From Dyella_B jejuensis (lineage in GTDB: Bacteria > Pseudomonadota > Gammaproteobacteria > Xanthomonadales > Rhodanobacteraceae): a DNA stretch of 64,000 nt. The notes beneath the pieces are model-generated. The model was given only the letters and a program-made list of their open reading frames with translations, made no database searches and was not told the origin of the DNA. Positions 15,391 through 25,294 of the stretch are shown here, piece after piece. Made by a program: the position numbers and the translations under genes. Each line of letters begins with the position of its first letter. The stretch's first letter is position 1. The stretch spans positions 186,001-250,000 of the forward strand of contig NZ_JADIKJ010000002.1 of assembly GCF_044904675.1 (NCBI RefSeq), written 5' to 3'.

Positions 15391-16959
15391 ATGCGACCGC
15401 AGGAGCAGGACAGCGTGAAACAACGCTCGACTTGGCCATCCTCTTCCTCAGATCTCTTCCGCCATGTCACTGCGGACAAAGCGCCGCTCTATCGGTCCGT
15501 CATGGAGGTATTCGCTACGGCCAAGCGTCAATACCGCCTTCAACTACGCCCTGACGAGGTGCTTGCCGAAGCGGATTGGCGAGATGCGCCCCCATCCCTG
15601 GAAGAGATCTCTGCAGCGCTAACGCAGTTGGCCAGCTGGGGCAATCTGGAATCGCAGCCGGATATGTCGCGTGCATCCACGCTCAATGACTACTACCGTG
15701 CAAAATTTCTCTACCGTCTCTCACGTGGCGGCGAGGCCGCCGAAACCGGCCTGGAAAGCTTCGAGCACCACATCCGCCATCGTGCCGAATTGCAGACCGT
15801 CGCGTTGGAAGACATCGATAGCGGCCTGCAAGCACTGAGGCAGCTGCTCAGTGAGACCGCGGCAGGCGACAGCCTTGACGTGGCCAAGGCCCACGACATT
15901 CTGCGTAGCCTGGTGCGCATATTCGAGGGCCTGACGGGCAATGCACAAGCCTTCATGGCTGGGGTAGCCCGCAGCCTGGAACTTCAGCAGGTCGACGCGA
16001 CCGTGCTGGTCGCCTACAAGCGCCGCCTAATCGAGTATCTGGAGCGCTTTATGGGCGACCTGATCCGCCGCTCCGATACCATCGCCCGGACGCTGCATGA
16101 GCTGTCGGCCATCGTCGATGATGTTCTCCGCCAGATTGCCGAACGAGAGGCACGCGACGCCGCCCCCGGCGATGCCGAAGAGCAAGCGCACGAAGCCACG
16201 CAACGCTGGGAAGCCTGGCGAGAGCGTTGGAGGGGCTTGCGTGGCTGGTTTCTCACCCAAGGAAACGAACCGCCCCAGGCCGAACTGCTACGCGCTCGGG
16301 CCCGGGCCGCAATCCCCCAGTTGCTGAGCGCTATCGCAGCGGTAAACGAGCGTCGCAGCGGGCGCAGCGATCGTTCGGCCGATTTCCGTGTTCTGGCCGA
16401 GTGGTTCGCTGCCTGTGACAGCGATAAAGATGCTCACCGCCTCGCGCGTGTCGCGTTTGCGCTCAACCCTGCGCGCCATTTCTCGCTCGAGGCCGCCACC
16501 GAAGATGATGTACCACCGGGCACGTCGTGGCTAGACGCTCCGCCACTGACGATCAATCCGCGCCTGCGTGAGTACGGTGAAGCCGCACCGCGAGGCAGGT
16601 TGGCGAACGTGCGCGACCGAAGCCATGAACGCGCGCTCATGGCCCAGCAGCTCGCCGAGGAAGCCCGCCAGATGGAGGCGGCGCGGCAACGCTTGGCGAC
16701 GGGCCGGCCGACACGATTGTCGGAACTGGGTGAACTCGATACTCACGCTTTCAACCTATTCCTAACCGTGCTGGGCGAGGCTTTGGCCGAGCAAGCCGGT
16801 CCGGAGCACACGATCGAACGGCCGAGCGGCGACGGATTGCTCCTATTGCGCCTGGAGCCGCTCGCTCCTGATAGTCATGCCGAGATTCGTACGCCGACCG
16901 GAGTGTTCAGCGGCCGCGACCATCTTCTGACCATCCGACCGATGCAGAACGACGTATGA
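15391..16959 (+). CDS. jetA: Wadjet type II component JetA (TIGR02677/DUF2397)
   Basis: First gene of a type II Wadjet system, an SMC (MukBEF-like) complex that recognises and cleaves circular plasmids. The 522-aa protein starts with the family pattern LFRHVTADKAPLYRSVM and shows the winged-helix and helical character of the kleisin (MukF-like) subunit. ATG 15391 is used here; GTG 15415 has a better ribosome site (AGGAGCAGGA) and would remove eight residues, while GTG 15382 is possible. The stop overlaps the jetB ATG by four bases. The gene follows the ABC-3C operon by about 60 bases and may be read through from it. Confidence 0.85.
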   Translation: MRPQEQDSVKQRSTWPSSSSDLFRHVTADKAPLYRSVMEVFATAKRQYRLQLRPDEVLAEADWRDAPPSLEEISAALTQLASWGNLESQPDMSRASTLNDYYRAKFLYRLSRGGEAAETGLESFEHHIRHRAELQTVALEDIDSGLQALRQLLSETAAGDSLDVAKAHDILRSLVRIFEGLTGNAQAFMAGVARSLELQQVDATVLVAYKRRLIEYLERFMGDLIRRSDTIARTLHELSAIVDDVLRQIAEREARDAAPGDAEEQAHEATQRWEAWRERWRGLRGWFLTQGNEPPQAELLRARARAAIPQLLSAIAAVNERRSGRSDRSADFRVLAEWFAACDSDKDAHRLARVAFALNPARHFSLEAATEDDVPPGTSWLDAPPLTINPRLREYGEAAPRGRLANVRDRSHERALMAQQLAEEARQMEAARQRLATGRPTRLSELGELDTHAFNLFLTVLGEALAEQAGPEHTIERPSGDGLLLLRLEPLAPDSHAEIRTPTGVFSGRDHLLTIRPMQNDV

Positions 16960-18239
16960 GCGCCCGTCCTCCACGCCGCGCTGCCTTGCGTGTCGGCGAA
17001 CTGCAAAGAACACAGCAGCAGGATGAATTCCGCCGAGCTCTACGCGGCCTGCTGATGCGCCCGCTGATGGCACCGAACCATCCCGATTTTGCTGCCGTTC
17101 GCCATCAAGCAGAACGATTGCGCGATTGGTTTTCGCGCGAGACTGGCTGGCCGTTGCATGTGGATCGGGAAGGTGCACGTCTGTATAAACGCCCCGCGGA
17201 CCTAGACGATCCGACCCGGGGTCTGCCGGACTACGATCGCCGCCGCTATATCCTGCTATGTCTTGCCTGCGTGATCTTGGAAAAAGCCGATGCACAGATC
17301 ACCCTGCACCACATCGGCGAGCGCACTATGCAGCAGGCGGCCGACCCGGCATTCAACACATGGGGGTTCACCTTCACCCTGCGCAGCGCTGCCGAACGCC
17401 GCGAGCTGGTTGTGGTCTGCCGCACGCTCTTGGATTACGGCGTGCTCGAACGCGTTGTCGGAGAAGAAGACAACTTTGTCCACGAGCATGGCTGGCAGCA
17501 GTCAGATGCTCTGTACGACGTGAATCGGCGACTGCTGGCCGGTTTGTTGGCTGCCGTACGCGGCCCTTCGACCTGGCGCCATGACGAGGCTCCCCGAAAT
17601 ACCGAAAGCCGTCTGAATGCACTGGTAAGCGGTTTCATCGTAGACAGCGAGCAAGGGCGCCGTGATGCGATGCGGTATCACTTGGCGCGACGATTGCTCG
17701 ACGATCCCGTGCTCTACGTAGATACCCTGGATGAGTCAGCACGTGCGTATTTCGTCAACCAGCGCGGTGTGCTCGCTGCTCGCCTATGTGAGGCCACCGG
17801 GTTTATCGCCGAGCAACGCGCCGAGGGGCTCGCATTAGCCGACGAAAGTGGCCAATTGACCGACGTAGCGATGCCTGCCGAGGGAACCGAAGCGCACGTC
17901 ACTCTGCTGGTGGCCGAATACCTGGCCGGGCGCCTACGACAGACGCGTGAGCCGTTTCAAGTCTCCGAGAGGGAGATCGCCGCCTTCCTGCGCGAAGCGG
18001 CTGGTCGTTACGGTCGTTACTGGCGCAAGTCGGCTCGCGCATCGGGGGCCGAGCAGGAGCTGGCGGAGATCGCCGTGATGCGTTTGCGCCGCCTTGGCCT
18101 GCTCACCGGCGAAACCAACGCCATCACGCCGTTGCCGGCCATTGCGCGCTTCTCGCTGGGCGAGGTTGATGTCCGCGGCACCTCTGATACCACTCCCCTG
18201 CACAACGGCAACACAACCCTGCCTGACATCGACACATGA
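16956..18239 (+). CDS. jetB: Wadjet type II component JetB (TIGR02678/DUF2398)
   Basis: MukE-like accessory subunit of the Wadjet SMC complex, 427 aa. It begins with a basic stretch and the pattern QQQDEFRRALRGLL followed by LYKRPADLDDPTRGLPDYDR, typical of TIGR02678 proteins, and is helical with winged-helix character. It overlaps jetA and jetC by four bases each (ATGA), so the order jetA-jetB-jetC-jetD is translationally coupled. No enzyme motif is expected or seen. Sequence looks full length. Confidence 0.85.
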   Translation: MSARPPRRAALRVGELQRTQQQDEFRRALRGLLMRPLMAPNHPDFAAVRHQAERLRDWFSRETGWPLHVDREGARLYKRPADLDDPTRGLPDYDRRRYILLCLACVILEKADAQITLHHIGERTMQQAADPAFNTWGFTFTLRSAAERRELVVVCRTLLDYGVLERVVGEEDNFVHEHGWQQSDALYDVNRRLLAGLLAAVRGPSTWRHDEAPRNTESRLNALVSGFIVDSEQGRRDAMRYHLARRLLDDPVLYVDTLDESARAYFVNQRGVLAARLCEATGFIAEQRAEGLALADESGQLTDVAMPAEGTEAHVTLLVAEYLAGRLRQTREPFQVSEREIAAFLREAAGRYGRYWRKSARASGAEQELAEIAVMRLRRLGLLTGETNAITPLPAIARFSLGEVDVRGTSDTTPLHNGNTTLPDIDT

Positions 18240-21200
18240 CTGCCGACCAGCCCTCCGATAACTCACGTCCTTCACTGCCCGAACCGCAGCGTGAACGCTG
18301 GCAGCCCTTGCGCTTGGGGCTGGTCGAACTGTTCCGCTATGACAGCGAGGAGTTCTGGTTCCACGATGGCCACCTGCTCCTGCGAGGCAACAATGGCACG
18401 GGCAAGTCCAAAGTCCTATCGCTCACCCTGCCGCTGCTGTTCGATGCGCAATTGCGCTCCTCGCGAGTCGAACCAGATGGCGACGCCACCAAGAAAATGG
18501 CCTGGAACCTGTTGATGGGGGGTAGTTACGAGCGCCGCATCGGCTATAGCTGGATCGAATTCGGTCGGCGCGAACACGACGGCGAAGCCCGCTATTTGAC
18601 GTTGGGTGCAGGGCTATCGGCAGTAGCCGGCCGCTCGCATGTGGACAGTTGGTACTTCCTGATCGAAGGCGATGCGATCACCGGCGATCCGCGCCTCGGT
18701 CAAGACCTTTGGTTGATCAATGCTCAGCGCCAAGTGCTCACCCGAGAGCGTCTGCGTGACGCCTTGGTCGGCCGCGGCCACGTCTTCGAGAACAACACGC
18801 AAGGCTATCGCAGGGCCGTGGACGAACGCCTATTTCAACTGGGGCAGCACCGTTACGACGCGCTGATGGACACATTGATCCAATTGCGTCAGCCGCAGCT
18901 CTCGAAGAAGCCGGACGAAGCAGGCCTCTCCCAGGCGCTGAGCGAATCCCTGCCGCCGCTTCCCATGCAGCTGCTGGGTGACGTGGCCCTTGCACTCAAT
19001 CAGCTGGAGGAGGATCGACGCCAGCTCGAAGAGGCTCGTCATCTGGAGGCGGCAGTTACTCAATTTGAACGACGCTATCACGTCTATACGGGTATGTTGG
19101 CACGCCGTCAGGCCCGTGAACTGCGACAAGCGCAGACCGGCTTCGACAATGCCAGTGAGGCGCGCAACTCGGCGCAAGTAGCCTTCGAGCAAGTTCAGGC
19201 AGCAGAGCTAGCTGCCGCTGAAGCGCTCGATACAGCAAAGCAGACCAAAGCCGCAGCACAGGAACGTCTGGACACCCTTCAGAGTGATCCCGACAACAAG
19301 GAAGCCAATCGCCTGGCCCAGGCAGAAAAGGATGCAAACGAGCGACAGCGGGATGCAGCCGCTGCATCCACCAAGCGCGGCGACGCGAAAATCAGGCTGC
19401 AGCGTGAAGCCGAGCTCGGTCGGCAACGGGAAGAACAGGCCGAGCGCGCACGTCGCGAATTCGAGTCATCCCGCAGCTACCTTTTGGACGCAGCCGGTCG
19501 TATTGGCGTCGACGCCGACGTCATCACCAATCCACTCCTCGCTCTGGCCACCGAGACGCTAGCTGCAACCCCGCCTGATCCATGCACGACGACCGATGCC
19601 CTTCGCCAGATCGTGTCACGGCGGCGTCAGGATATTCAGGTTCTTCGCCAGCGTCACGCCGAGGTGAATCATTGCCAGCAAGCACTGACGCTGGCACTGG
19701 ATAATGCCCAATCCACCCGCAACGAATGGGATGAGGCGCTGTTGCGACGCGAACAGGCCGACCAGCGCGCCGAACAGGCCGGCGACGCCTTGATCCAAGC
19801 ATGGTCCAAGCATTGCGTGGATATGGGGCAATTGAGCGTCGATGCTGACGCCCTGCTACGTCTGCTAGCCGAATGGTCAGCCCAGCCCGAAGGGGATAAT
19901 CCGGCACAGGCCGCGCTGACCGGCGCTTGGCAGGAAGCCTTGCACCGTTACGCCACGAGGGAGGCATCGCTCGATGCGCAACGCAAAGTTGCGCAACAAC
20001 GCCGTGCTGAACTGTTGGCCGAGCGCGATCGGCTCCTGGCCGGCGAGGATGCGTTCCCTCCCGAGCCGAACACCCGTGCTGCCGACGTGCGTATGCAGCG
20101 CCTCGGCGCACCCCTATGGCGATTGGTGGACTTCCATCCACAAATGGACGTAGTAGAGCGCGCGGGCCTTGAAGCCGCACTGGAAGCGAGCGGCTTGCTC
20201 GATGCCTGGTTGTCGCCAGACGGCGCTTTGACCGATGACGAAGGCCGGCCGTGGCAGGATGTTAGTTGGCTCCGCCGCGGGGAAGTGGCAGGTGCCAGTT
20301 TAAGGGACGTCCTCCTTCCAGCCTTGCCAGAAGACTGTCCAGTGACCGCGGCGGCACTGACCGGAGTGCTGGCCAGTGTGGCCTATGGCCCATCGGACGA
20401 CCACGACGTTACAGAAGCCTGGATATCGCCGGAGGGCCGCTTCCGCCTTGGTACCTTGGCCGGAGCATGGCGAAAGCCGGAGGCGGTTTACATTGGCCAT
20501 ACGGCGCGCGAGCAAGCGCGTCAGCGCAGGCTGCAGGACATCGCCGCGTGTCTCGCCGAACTTGACATGACTGATAGTGAGCTCGAGCAAGAGAGTGCAG
20601 AGTTAATTGCCGACCGCCGGCAAGCCGAGCGGGAGTACCGAGAAGCCCCCTCCGATCGTCCGTTGCTTGAAGCCATCACTCAGGCAACCGGCGCCGGACG
20701 GGAAGCTGAGCAAGCTCGACGGCGGTGGGAACAAGCCGATGCACGCCGCGTCCAGGCCGAAGCTGCAGTAAGTGACGCACGTGAGCAAATGAAACGCGAC
20801 GCTACCGATCTGCGTCTGCCAATCGAGGCCGAACGCTTGCTCGAAGCCGAAGAGTTCTTGGAACAGCTTGATCGGGCCCAAATCCAGCTAGGACACGCGG
20901 CCAATGAATGGCGTCGGGCATGGCCTGCCCACCTCGAACAACACCAGCGAGAGGGCGAAGCGCGTATCGCGCTAGATGAGGTCGAACACGGCGTGACCCT
21001 GGCTATGGAACAGGCCGAGCAGGCCCGCACTCGTTTCGAGACGTTGCGGCAATCCATCGGCGTCAAAGTGGACACCTTGCTGGACGCATTACGCAAGGCC
21101 AGGGTAGAACTCCAGCAGGCCGAAACGGCACTGGGGGACGCCATCGAGCGACGTTCGGCGATAGGCGAGCAGCGCGCCGTTGCCGAAAACGAGTCCAAGC

Positions 21201-22390
21201 AAAAAGAAGAAGCTTTGGTCGAGCGCAGCAACCTTCGCGCCGAGGCCGCCGAACGGTTGCACCGCTTCGCCGTCAGTGGACTACTGGCGTCTGCCCTACC
21301 CGACCTTAACCTGCCCACGCAATGGAGCATCGACCCGGTGCTCAATCTGGCGCGCCGTATTGAACAGGCCTTAAGCCATGTCGCCGATGATGAAACGGCT
21401 TGGTCCCGCGTGCAAAAGCAGATCGCCGAAGACCTCAACGAACTGCAGCGGTCTCTCAGCGCCTTAGGCCATCAGGCCGTTTCGGAACCGACTGACTTCG
21501 GACTCACCGTCACTATCCAGTACCAAAACCACGCAGAGCGGCCAGATCTGGTCGCGCGAGTATTGGCAGAGGACATTGCGCAACGCAGCGAACTGCTTTC
21601 GGCCAAGGAGCGCGAGGTACTGGAGAACCATCTGCAAGCCGAGATCGCCTCCGAAATCCAGCATCTAATCCGTGCGGCGGACGATCGCGTCAACATGATC
21701 AACGAAGAGTTGTACAAGCGCCCGACTACCACCGGCGTGCGCTATCGACTGCAATGGGTGCCTCTGACGCCGGAAGAAGGTGCCCCGGTCGGGCTGGAAG
21801 AAGCACGAGAGCGTCTGCTCAATACGAGTCCCGACCTGTGGTCCGCTGAAGAGCGCTCCATGGTTGGAACGATGCTCCAGCAACAGATAGCCGCCGAACG
21901 TGCTCGTGCCGATGCCGACAGCGTAGGCAGCAGCCTCATCGACCAACTCGCCCGTGCCTTGGATTACCGGCACTGGCACCGCTTCCGTATCCAACGCCAG
22001 CAGGACGGCAGCTGGCGCAAGCTATCGGGCCCCGCGTCAAGTGGCGAACGTGCGCTTGGATTGACCGTACCACTGTTTGCGGCGATCGCCAGCTTCTACG
22101 GGCACGGAGGTAGCCCATTGGCCCCTCGCCTGATGCTGCTCGACGAGGCCTTCGCCGGGATCGACGATACTGCGCGTGCGCACTGCATGGGTTTGGTGCG
22201 CGAGTTCGATCTGGATTTCGTCATCACTAGTGAGCGCGAATGGGCCTGCTATGCAGAGCTGCCCGGCGTCGCGATCTGTGACCTGCAGCGTCGTGAGGGT
22301 ATCGACGCAGTCTTCGTCTCTCGCTGGAGATGGGATGGCCGCGCCAAACGGCAGTCGCACGACCCCAATCGACGCTTTCCGACATCATGA
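18236..22390 (+). CDS. jetC: Wadjet type II SMC ATPase JetC (TIGR02680)
   Basis: The 1384-aa motor subunit (MukB-like) that extrudes DNA loops. Walker A is GNNGTGKS at residues 51-58. Very long coiled coils rich in Ala, Glu, Arg and Gln flank a central hinge region around 630-770. The C-terminal head has a signature SGPASSGERALGLTVP and a Walker B LMLLDEAFAGIDDTARAHCM. All ATPase elements look intact. It overlaps jetB and jetD by four bases. Coiled-coil composition explains the many long shadow reading frames across it. Confidence 0.93.
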   Translation: MTADQPSDNSRPSLPEPQRERWQPLRLGLVELFRYDSEEFWFHDGHLLLRGNNGTGKSKVLSLTLPLLFDAQLRSSRVEPDGDATKKMAWNLLMGGSYERRIGYSWIEFGRREHDGEARYLTLGAGLSAVAGRSHVDSWYFLIEGDAITGDPRLGQDLWLINAQRQVLTRERLRDALVGRGHVFENNTQGYRRAVDERLFQLGQHRYDALMDTLIQLRQPQLSKKPDEAGLSQALSESLPPLPMQLLGDVALALNQLEEDRRQLEEARHLEAAVTQFERRYHVYTGMLARRQARELRQAQTGFDNASEARNSAQVAFEQVQAAELAAAEALDTAKQTKAAAQERLDTLQSDPDNKEANRLAQAEKDANERQRDAAAASTKRGDAKIRLQREAELGRQREEQAERARREFESSRSYLLDAAGRIGVDADVITNPLLALATETLAATPPDPCTTTDALRQIVSRRRQDIQVLRQRHAEVNHCQQALTLALDNAQSTRNEWDEALLRREQADQRAEQAGDALIQAWSKHCVDMGQLSVDADALLRLLAEWSAQPEGDNPAQAALTGAWQEALHRYATREASLDAQRKVAQQRRAELLAERDRLLAGEDAFPPEPNTRAADVRMQRLGAPLWRLVDFHPQMDVVERAGLEAALEASGLLDAWLSPDGALTDDEGRPWQDVSWLRRGEVAGASLRDVLLPALPEDCPVTAAALTGVLASVAYGPSDDHDVTEAWISPEGRFRLGTLAGAWRKPEAVYIGHTAREQARQRRLQDIAACLAELDMTDSELEQESAELIADRRQAEREYREAPSDRPLLEAITQATGAGREAEQARRRWEQADARRVQAEAAVSDAREQMKRDATDLRLPIEAERLLEAEEFLEQLDRAQIQLGHAANEWRRAWPAHLEQHQREGEARIALDEVEHGVTLAMEQAEQARTRFETLRQSIGVKVDTLLDALRKARVELQQAETALGDAIERRSAIGEQRAVAENESKQKEEALVERSNLRAEAAERLHRFAVSGLLASALPDLNLPTQWSIDPVLNLARRIEQALSHVADDETAWSRVQKQIAEDLNELQRSLSALGHQAVSEPTDFGLTVTIQYQNHAERPDLVARVLAEDIAQRSELLSAKEREVLENHLQAEIASEIQHLIRAADDRVNMINEELYKRPTTTGVRYRLQWVPLTPEEGAPVGLEEARERLLNTSPDLWSAEERSMVGTMLQQQIAAERARADADSVGSSLIDQLARALDYRHWHRFRIQRQQDGSWRKLSGPASSGERALGLTVPLFAAIASFYGHGGSPLAPRLMLLDEAFAGIDDTARAHCMGLVREFDLDFVITSEREWACYAELPGVAICDLQRREGIDAVFVSRWRWDGRAKRQSHDPNRRFPTS

Positions 22391-23661
22391 CTCGCCAAAC
22401 CGACCCACGCCTACAACGCCTGCTCGGTGGATCTGAGATGGCTTCAGTTCGCAAGCAGCTTCGTCGCCGTTTCGAACATGCCAAACCAGGCGTGCCACCG
22501 CTCTCTATTCGCCTGGACAAGCTCACCTCCGCAGCCCATACCGCATTGTGTCAGCTGACTGGCCGGCGCTCGCGTATGGCACGATCGATGACGTTGGATA
22601 TCATCGAACTCGACGAACAGCTCCGAAGAGCAGGTCTGGCCGATTCGCTACGTGATGCGCTGGAACAGTTGGATGGTCCGATTATCGCGCAAGCGCGGTT
22701 GCGCCAAGCGCTGCAGGAACAGTGGTCCGAGCTGGCCGCTTCGACGCCGATGGAAGGCGTGCTGCGTATTTGGCTGGATGGAGCACCAGACGTGCTATCC
22801 CGCCTCAAACGCCTGGGCCGCACCCCCGAGGGTGCGGCGCAACTGCTTTCCGCGGCAGATGCCATACTCCACCACCTGCCAGCGCAAGGCCAACCGCGCT
22901 CGCAACTCGCCGCCAGCGTTATGGGCGACGCCCACGCACTGGATGCAGGCCGCCCTGTGGCTAGTCTCGTACTTGCGGCGTGGCGCCATAGCGAACGTAG
23001 CCGCTCCGCGGATGCGGTGGAAGACGCCGAAACCGAACTGATTAACCCGGCCACCACCGAGGAACGCCAGCGGGATGTCTGGGCGCGAGCCGGCGTCCTC
23101 GTCAACGAACTCGCCCGTCCGGCGCTGTTACTCAACTTGCCCGTCGCTGACCCAGCGCAGGCCTTCTGGATCCGTGGCGAACCGGCGTATCTCTCGCTCC
23201 GCCAACTGCTGCGCACCCCACCGACATGGGCCGTAGCCGGCAAATCCGTCTTTGTCTGTGAAAATCCCAACGTCTTGGCGATCGCCGCCGACGACCTGGG
23301 CACCCACTGCGCCCCTCTCGTATGCACCGATGGCATGCCAGCCGCAGCGCAACGCACCTTGCTCTATCAACTGCAGAAGGCCGGTGCATGCTTGCACTAC
23401 CACGGCGACTTTGATTGGCCCGGCATTGGCATTGCCAACTTCGTAATCCGCACTTGGCAGGCTACGCCCTGGCGTCTGAGCGCAAGCGATTACGAAGCCG
23501 CTACGCGCGCCAGCTTCCACTCACGACATAACCTAGAGGAGATGAGTGTGACGGCCACATGGGATTCGCGACTCGCACCAACCATGCAACAGCATGGCAT
23601 CGCCATCGCCGAGGAAACCGTAGTTGCAACATTGCTTGCTGATCTTTGCGATGAGCAATAA
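22387..23661 (+). CDS. jetD: Wadjet type II nuclease JetD (TIGR02679/DUF2399, Toprim)
   Basis: Topoisomerase VI-A-like nuclease subunit that cuts plasmid DNA once the SMC complex has sensed its shape; 424 aa. The C-terminal Toprim domain shows the acidic residue in VFVCENPNVLAI (around 310) and the DxD motif in HYHGDFDWPGIGI (around 355-360), so the catalytic centre looks intact. The start ATG overlaps the jetC stop. It ends the operon; a lower-GC gene follows 125 bases later. Confidence 0.9.
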   Translation: MTRQTDPRLQRLLGGSEMASVRKQLRRRFEHAKPGVPPLSIRLDKLTSAAHTALCQLTGRRSRMARSMTLDIIELDEQLRRAGLADSLRDALEQLDGPIIAQARLRQALQEQWSELAASTPMEGVLRIWLDGAPDVLSRLKRLGRTPEGAAQLLSAADAILHHLPAQGQPRSQLAASVMGDAHALDAGRPVASLVLAAWRHSERSRSADAVEDAETELINPATTEERQRDVWARAGVLVNELARPALLLNLPVADPAQAFWIRGEPAYLSLRQLLRTPPTWAVAGKSVFVCENPNVLAIAADDLGTHCAPLVCTDGMPAAAQRTLLYQLQKAGACLHYHGDFDWPGIGIANFVIRTWQATPWRLSASDYEAATRASFHSRHNLEEMSVTATWDSRLAPTMQQHGIAIAEETVVATLLADLCDEQ

Positions 23662-23786
23662 GCGCCTTATCTACCAATCTGCATATGAAAGTTTGCATCC
23701 TTGGGAGCGTGCGGGAACATCAATAACTATTCGTGCGAGGCTGAGGGCAGCACAATCTTGTGTTCGCCAAGGAGGAGCATGGAAAG

Positions 23787-24563
23787 ATGACTTACCAAAT
23801 TGACTACGGAACCGTGAAGGCGGTCGTTAGGGAAAGGTACGCGATCTGGATTGCCATTTATGCTGAAATCGAGTCTCGGGCCCGAGAACTGCAACATGAC
23901 CGATCATTCCCCATCGACAGCTTGCAGCATCTACTAGTAATGGCACTCTTTGCCAGAACTACGTCAAATACATCGGCGGCGATGCTCGTAGCTGAGCACG
24001 GGTACAAAGTGCAATGCATGGCACTACTACGGACGGCCCTCGAATCAATGTTCGCCTTGGCGGCTATTACAAAAGATCCAAGTATGGCGGAAGCATTCGT
24101 GCAGTCTGGCGATCGCGAGATCAAGCGAAAGATATTTAAATCACATCTATGGTCGAAAAATCTGCGGGCACCATTGGCATCGCGCTTCGGCAACGAAACC
24201 TTCAAGAAGGCCGAAGGTATCGCGAAATCCACCAAAGCCAAAAAAATGTCAACCGAAGAGATGGCCAAAGTGGCCGGTCTTCACGACTGGTATCTCACCG
24301 CGTATACGGTCTTCAGCGACGCAGTACATGGGAATATTCACGACATCGAGCAGCAATTCGTCCGTAGTGAATATGACGATGAAATCGAGGGCGTGCGAAG
24401 CGGAGCAATCATAGACGACCTGCATGGCCTTTACTTATGCGCGTCCGAGGTTCTTCTCAAAGGATTGGAAGCCATGGATGATGTATTTCAAGTCGATACA
24501 CGAGGATTTCGTGCACGAATGATGGGGAACCTAGCTGATGCGATGAAGCATTGTCCCGGCTGA
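23787..24563 (+). CDS. DUF5677 domain-containing protein
   Basis: A 258-aa soluble, mostly helical protein. The segments LLRTALESMFALAAI and FSDAVHGNIHDIEQ match the DUF5677 family, which has no assigned activity but is common in defence and mobile islands. The ATG at 23787 follows AAGGAGG by about 11 bases, a far better start than the upstream GTG at 23760. Base composition is visibly lower in GC and codon use less biased than in neighbouring genes, a sign of separate acquisition. It is 125 bases after jetD in the same direction, so it could be an accessory gene of the Wadjet operon. Confidence 0.7.
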   Translation: MTYQIDYGTVKAVVRERYAIWIAIYAEIESRARELQHDRSFPIDSLQHLLVMALFARTTSNTSAAMLVAEHGYKVQCMALLRTALESMFALAAITKDPSMAEAFVQSGDREIKRKIFKSHLWSKNLRAPLASRFGNETFKKAEGIAKSTKAKKMSTEEMAKVAGLHDWYLTAYTVFSDAVHGNIHDIEQQFVRSEYDDEIEGVRSGAIIDDLHGLYLCASEVLLKGLEAMDDVFQVDTRGFRARMMGNLADAMKHCPG

Positions 24564-24644
24564 GCTTGGCACGCAGATAGGCCTCCACATCCGGCCGGCG
24601 ACCCATTCATCAGCTGCCGCAACATAGCGGGTGATACCAGGCCA

Positions 24645-24925
24645 TACCATGATGCCGCCACATGCGCGCGACGAGCCGCCTGCACAATGATCTCGACGCG
24701 CTGATCCAACGAGACGAGCGCTTACATCAGTCGTTCCAGCGAAACGTCCTGGGGTTTGTAGCGATGGACCTGGGACACCTTCGTCGGGGTCATGCCGGTG
24801 ATCACCGCTACTTGGTCTGATTGAGGCCGCGCTGGTCCATCAGTTCGTTGAGCTTGAGCGCGAGCCCGCCTTTGTTGACAGAACTTCGCCATCGTCGAAG
24901 CCGAGGCCAAGCAGCATTGTCTGTA
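24645..24925 (-). pseudogene. XRE/HigA-type antitoxin remnant (frameshifts and in-frame stop)
   Basis: Pieces of one helix-turn-helix protein are found in three frames of the minus strand. LGFDDGEVLSTKA (about 24880-24920) is followed in another frame by GLALKLNELMDQRGLNQTK, then after a further shift by VITGMTPTKVSQVHRYK and DVSLERLM. A TAA replaces one codon directly after SLERLM, beyond which ALVSLDQRVEIIVQAARR continues in frame. Together they rebuild most of a short XRE antitoxin. No partner toxin adjoins it. The stretch 24564-24644 shows nothing recognisable. Confidence 0.7.
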
Positions 24926-24976
24926 CCTTGCGGATGGCTTGACGGGTTATCATCTCTACGGTCGATACGAGAGGTA

Positions 24977-25294
24977 TCAGGCGGCGTGGGCAGGCGGCGA
25001 TGAGGCGAGCGGCTGTACCGCCAGCCGCAAGCCCATTGCCTTGAGGACAGCAGTCAGGCTGTTCAACGCCGGATTGCCTTTCGGTGAGAGCGTACGGTAG
25101 AGCTGCGTCGGATTCAGGTGTGCCTGTTCGGCCACCGCCTGCACGCCACCAAACGCCTGGGCGAGCTGGCGCAGCACGATCAGCAGCTCGGCCTGGTCGC
25201 CGTCCTCTAGAATGCCGTTGATGACGTCGAGTGCGAGGCCCGGATCGCTGTGATATAGCTCGGCCATCGCTTCGTCATGGGTTCTGCTTCTCAT
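24977..25294 (-). CDS. HigA-like antitoxin (addiction module antidote)
   Basis: A 105-aa DNA-binding antitoxin. Following an acidic N-terminal part comes ELLIVLRQLAQAFGGVQAVAEQAHLNPTQLYRTLSPKGNPALNSL in pattern, a helix-turn-helix of the addiction-module antidote family. The ATG at 25294 overlaps the toxin stop by four bases, which sets the start; a longer upstream frame lies inside the toxin gene and is not real. The toxin-first order is that of HigBA systems. It probably represses its own operon at the palindrome 25628-25643. Confidence 0.82.
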   Translation of the reverse strand: MRSRTHDEAMAELYHSDPGLALDVINGILEDGDQAELLIVLRQLAQAFGGVQAVAEQAHLNPTQLYRTLSPKGNPALNSLTAVLKAMGLRLAVQPLASSPPAHAA

